Source: Aedes albopictus
Taxonomy: Eukaryota > Arthropoda > Insecta > Diptera > Culicidae
DNA length: 64,000 nt
Direction: 5' to 3'
Assembly (NCBI RefSeq): GCF_035046485.1
Contig: NC_085138.1
Coordinates: forward strand, 5,331,409 to 5,395,408
Under the pieces are notes generated by a model. It worked only from the letters and a program-made list of their open reading frames with translations, searched no databases and had not been told where the DNA came from. This document shows, one piece after another, positions 63,582-64,000 of the stretch (position 1 is the stretch's first letter; the number at the start of each line of letters is the position of its first letter). The translations under genes were made by a program, and so were the position numbers.

Positions 63582-64000
63582 TCTGTAAGAAGGAAAGAAA
63601 GAAAGAGTATAATAAATTAAACTAAATCACACAGGAATATGTACTTTGAAATGAATTTAATGATTGATTGCACTGGTCGACATAATTGAACTTCTCGTCT
63701 TTTTGGAGAGTCGTAAGTTTAATCATAATGTTCTGAGTTAACAGCTGATTCATAATTTTCTGGATTGATAACAGTTTTAAATATTGCATTGAAACGACTG
63801 TCAAAATCTTAATGTATAAACGTTAAAACTGAGATGGCCGTTCCAACGCATTAACATCCATTTTCAGTCGAGAAGTGCCATATAAACGTTTGAAATACGG
63901 CTTTTTTATTTTACTTGTTTGATTCAGCTTTTTTTTAAATAAATTTCCACGCTCGACCAGTGCATAGGTATACCTCGATTTAGTGGACATTTCAATTTTC
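63582..64000 (-). other. Upstream of candidate leader exon
   Basis: Should be intron or promoter-proximal sequence of PLCE1. No TATA or initiator could be tied to the gene. Confidence 0.3.

Noticed and set aside
1..64000. Endogenous viral sequence
   Set aside because: No capsid, glycoprotein or viral polymerase motifs seen; the only reverse transcriptase is of LINE type.

Overview
The window looks like chromosomal DNA of a culicine mosquito, most likely Aedes. The reasons are insect-type genes with very short introns (60-400 bp) mixed with 7-12 kb introns, an AT-rich background, dense small foldback transposons, tRNA-derived SINEs, a non-LTR retrotransposon of a mosquito-like type, and long tracts of degenerate short-period repeats. 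The species call is inference.

Two protein-coding genes can be supported. The main one is a phospholipase C epsilon (PLCE1-like) gene on the minus strand. I could assemble 13 coding exons, from a plausible ATG at 63313 to the TAA at 13284-13286. Every exon junction has GT/AG ends and all phases agree, giving 2157 residues. Domain order is disordered N-terminus, Ras-GEF (CDC25), PH-like region, EF-hands, PLC X box, acidic X-Y linker, PLC Y box, C2, RA1, RA2 and a serine-rich tail. The other gene is the last coding exon of an ADP-ribosylhydrolase 3-like gene (ARH3/ADPRS) on the plus strand at 5510-5710, convergent with PLCE1. Its other exons are not seen here.

Layout: 1-5509, repeats and probable ARH3 intron; 5510-5710, ARH3 terminal exon, then an AT-rich probable 3' UTR to about 7490; 7650-13283, intergenic repeats; 13284-15793, PLCE1 last exon (Y-C2-RA-RA); 15794-26814, intron 12, packed with foldback elements, a poly-A retroinsertion and two tandem arrays; 26815-28294, five short exons (EF-hand, X box, linker); 28295-39844, intron 7, with a 3.3 kb inverted-terminus element and several MITEs; 39845-41079, three exons (PH/EF region); 41080-48811, intron 4; 48812-50535, three exons (Ras-GEF); 50536-62662, intron 1, with nested transposons and a broken LINE; 62663-63313, first recognised coding exon; 63314-64000, probable leader and upstream sequence.

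The most unusual non-genic signal is a degenerate 12-bp-period repeat (24-bp dimer) that recurs in about fifteen tracts and both polarities and creates many spurious open frames. Several insertions can be dated relative to each other through clear target-site duplications: a TTAA element inside a LINE, a CAGGGTG-ended element inside a SINE, and a SINE inside a tandem array. PLC epsilon is multifunctional: the Ras-GEF activates Rap-type GTPases, the X/Y barrel cleaves PIP2, and the RA domains bind Ras-family GTPases (known for the family).
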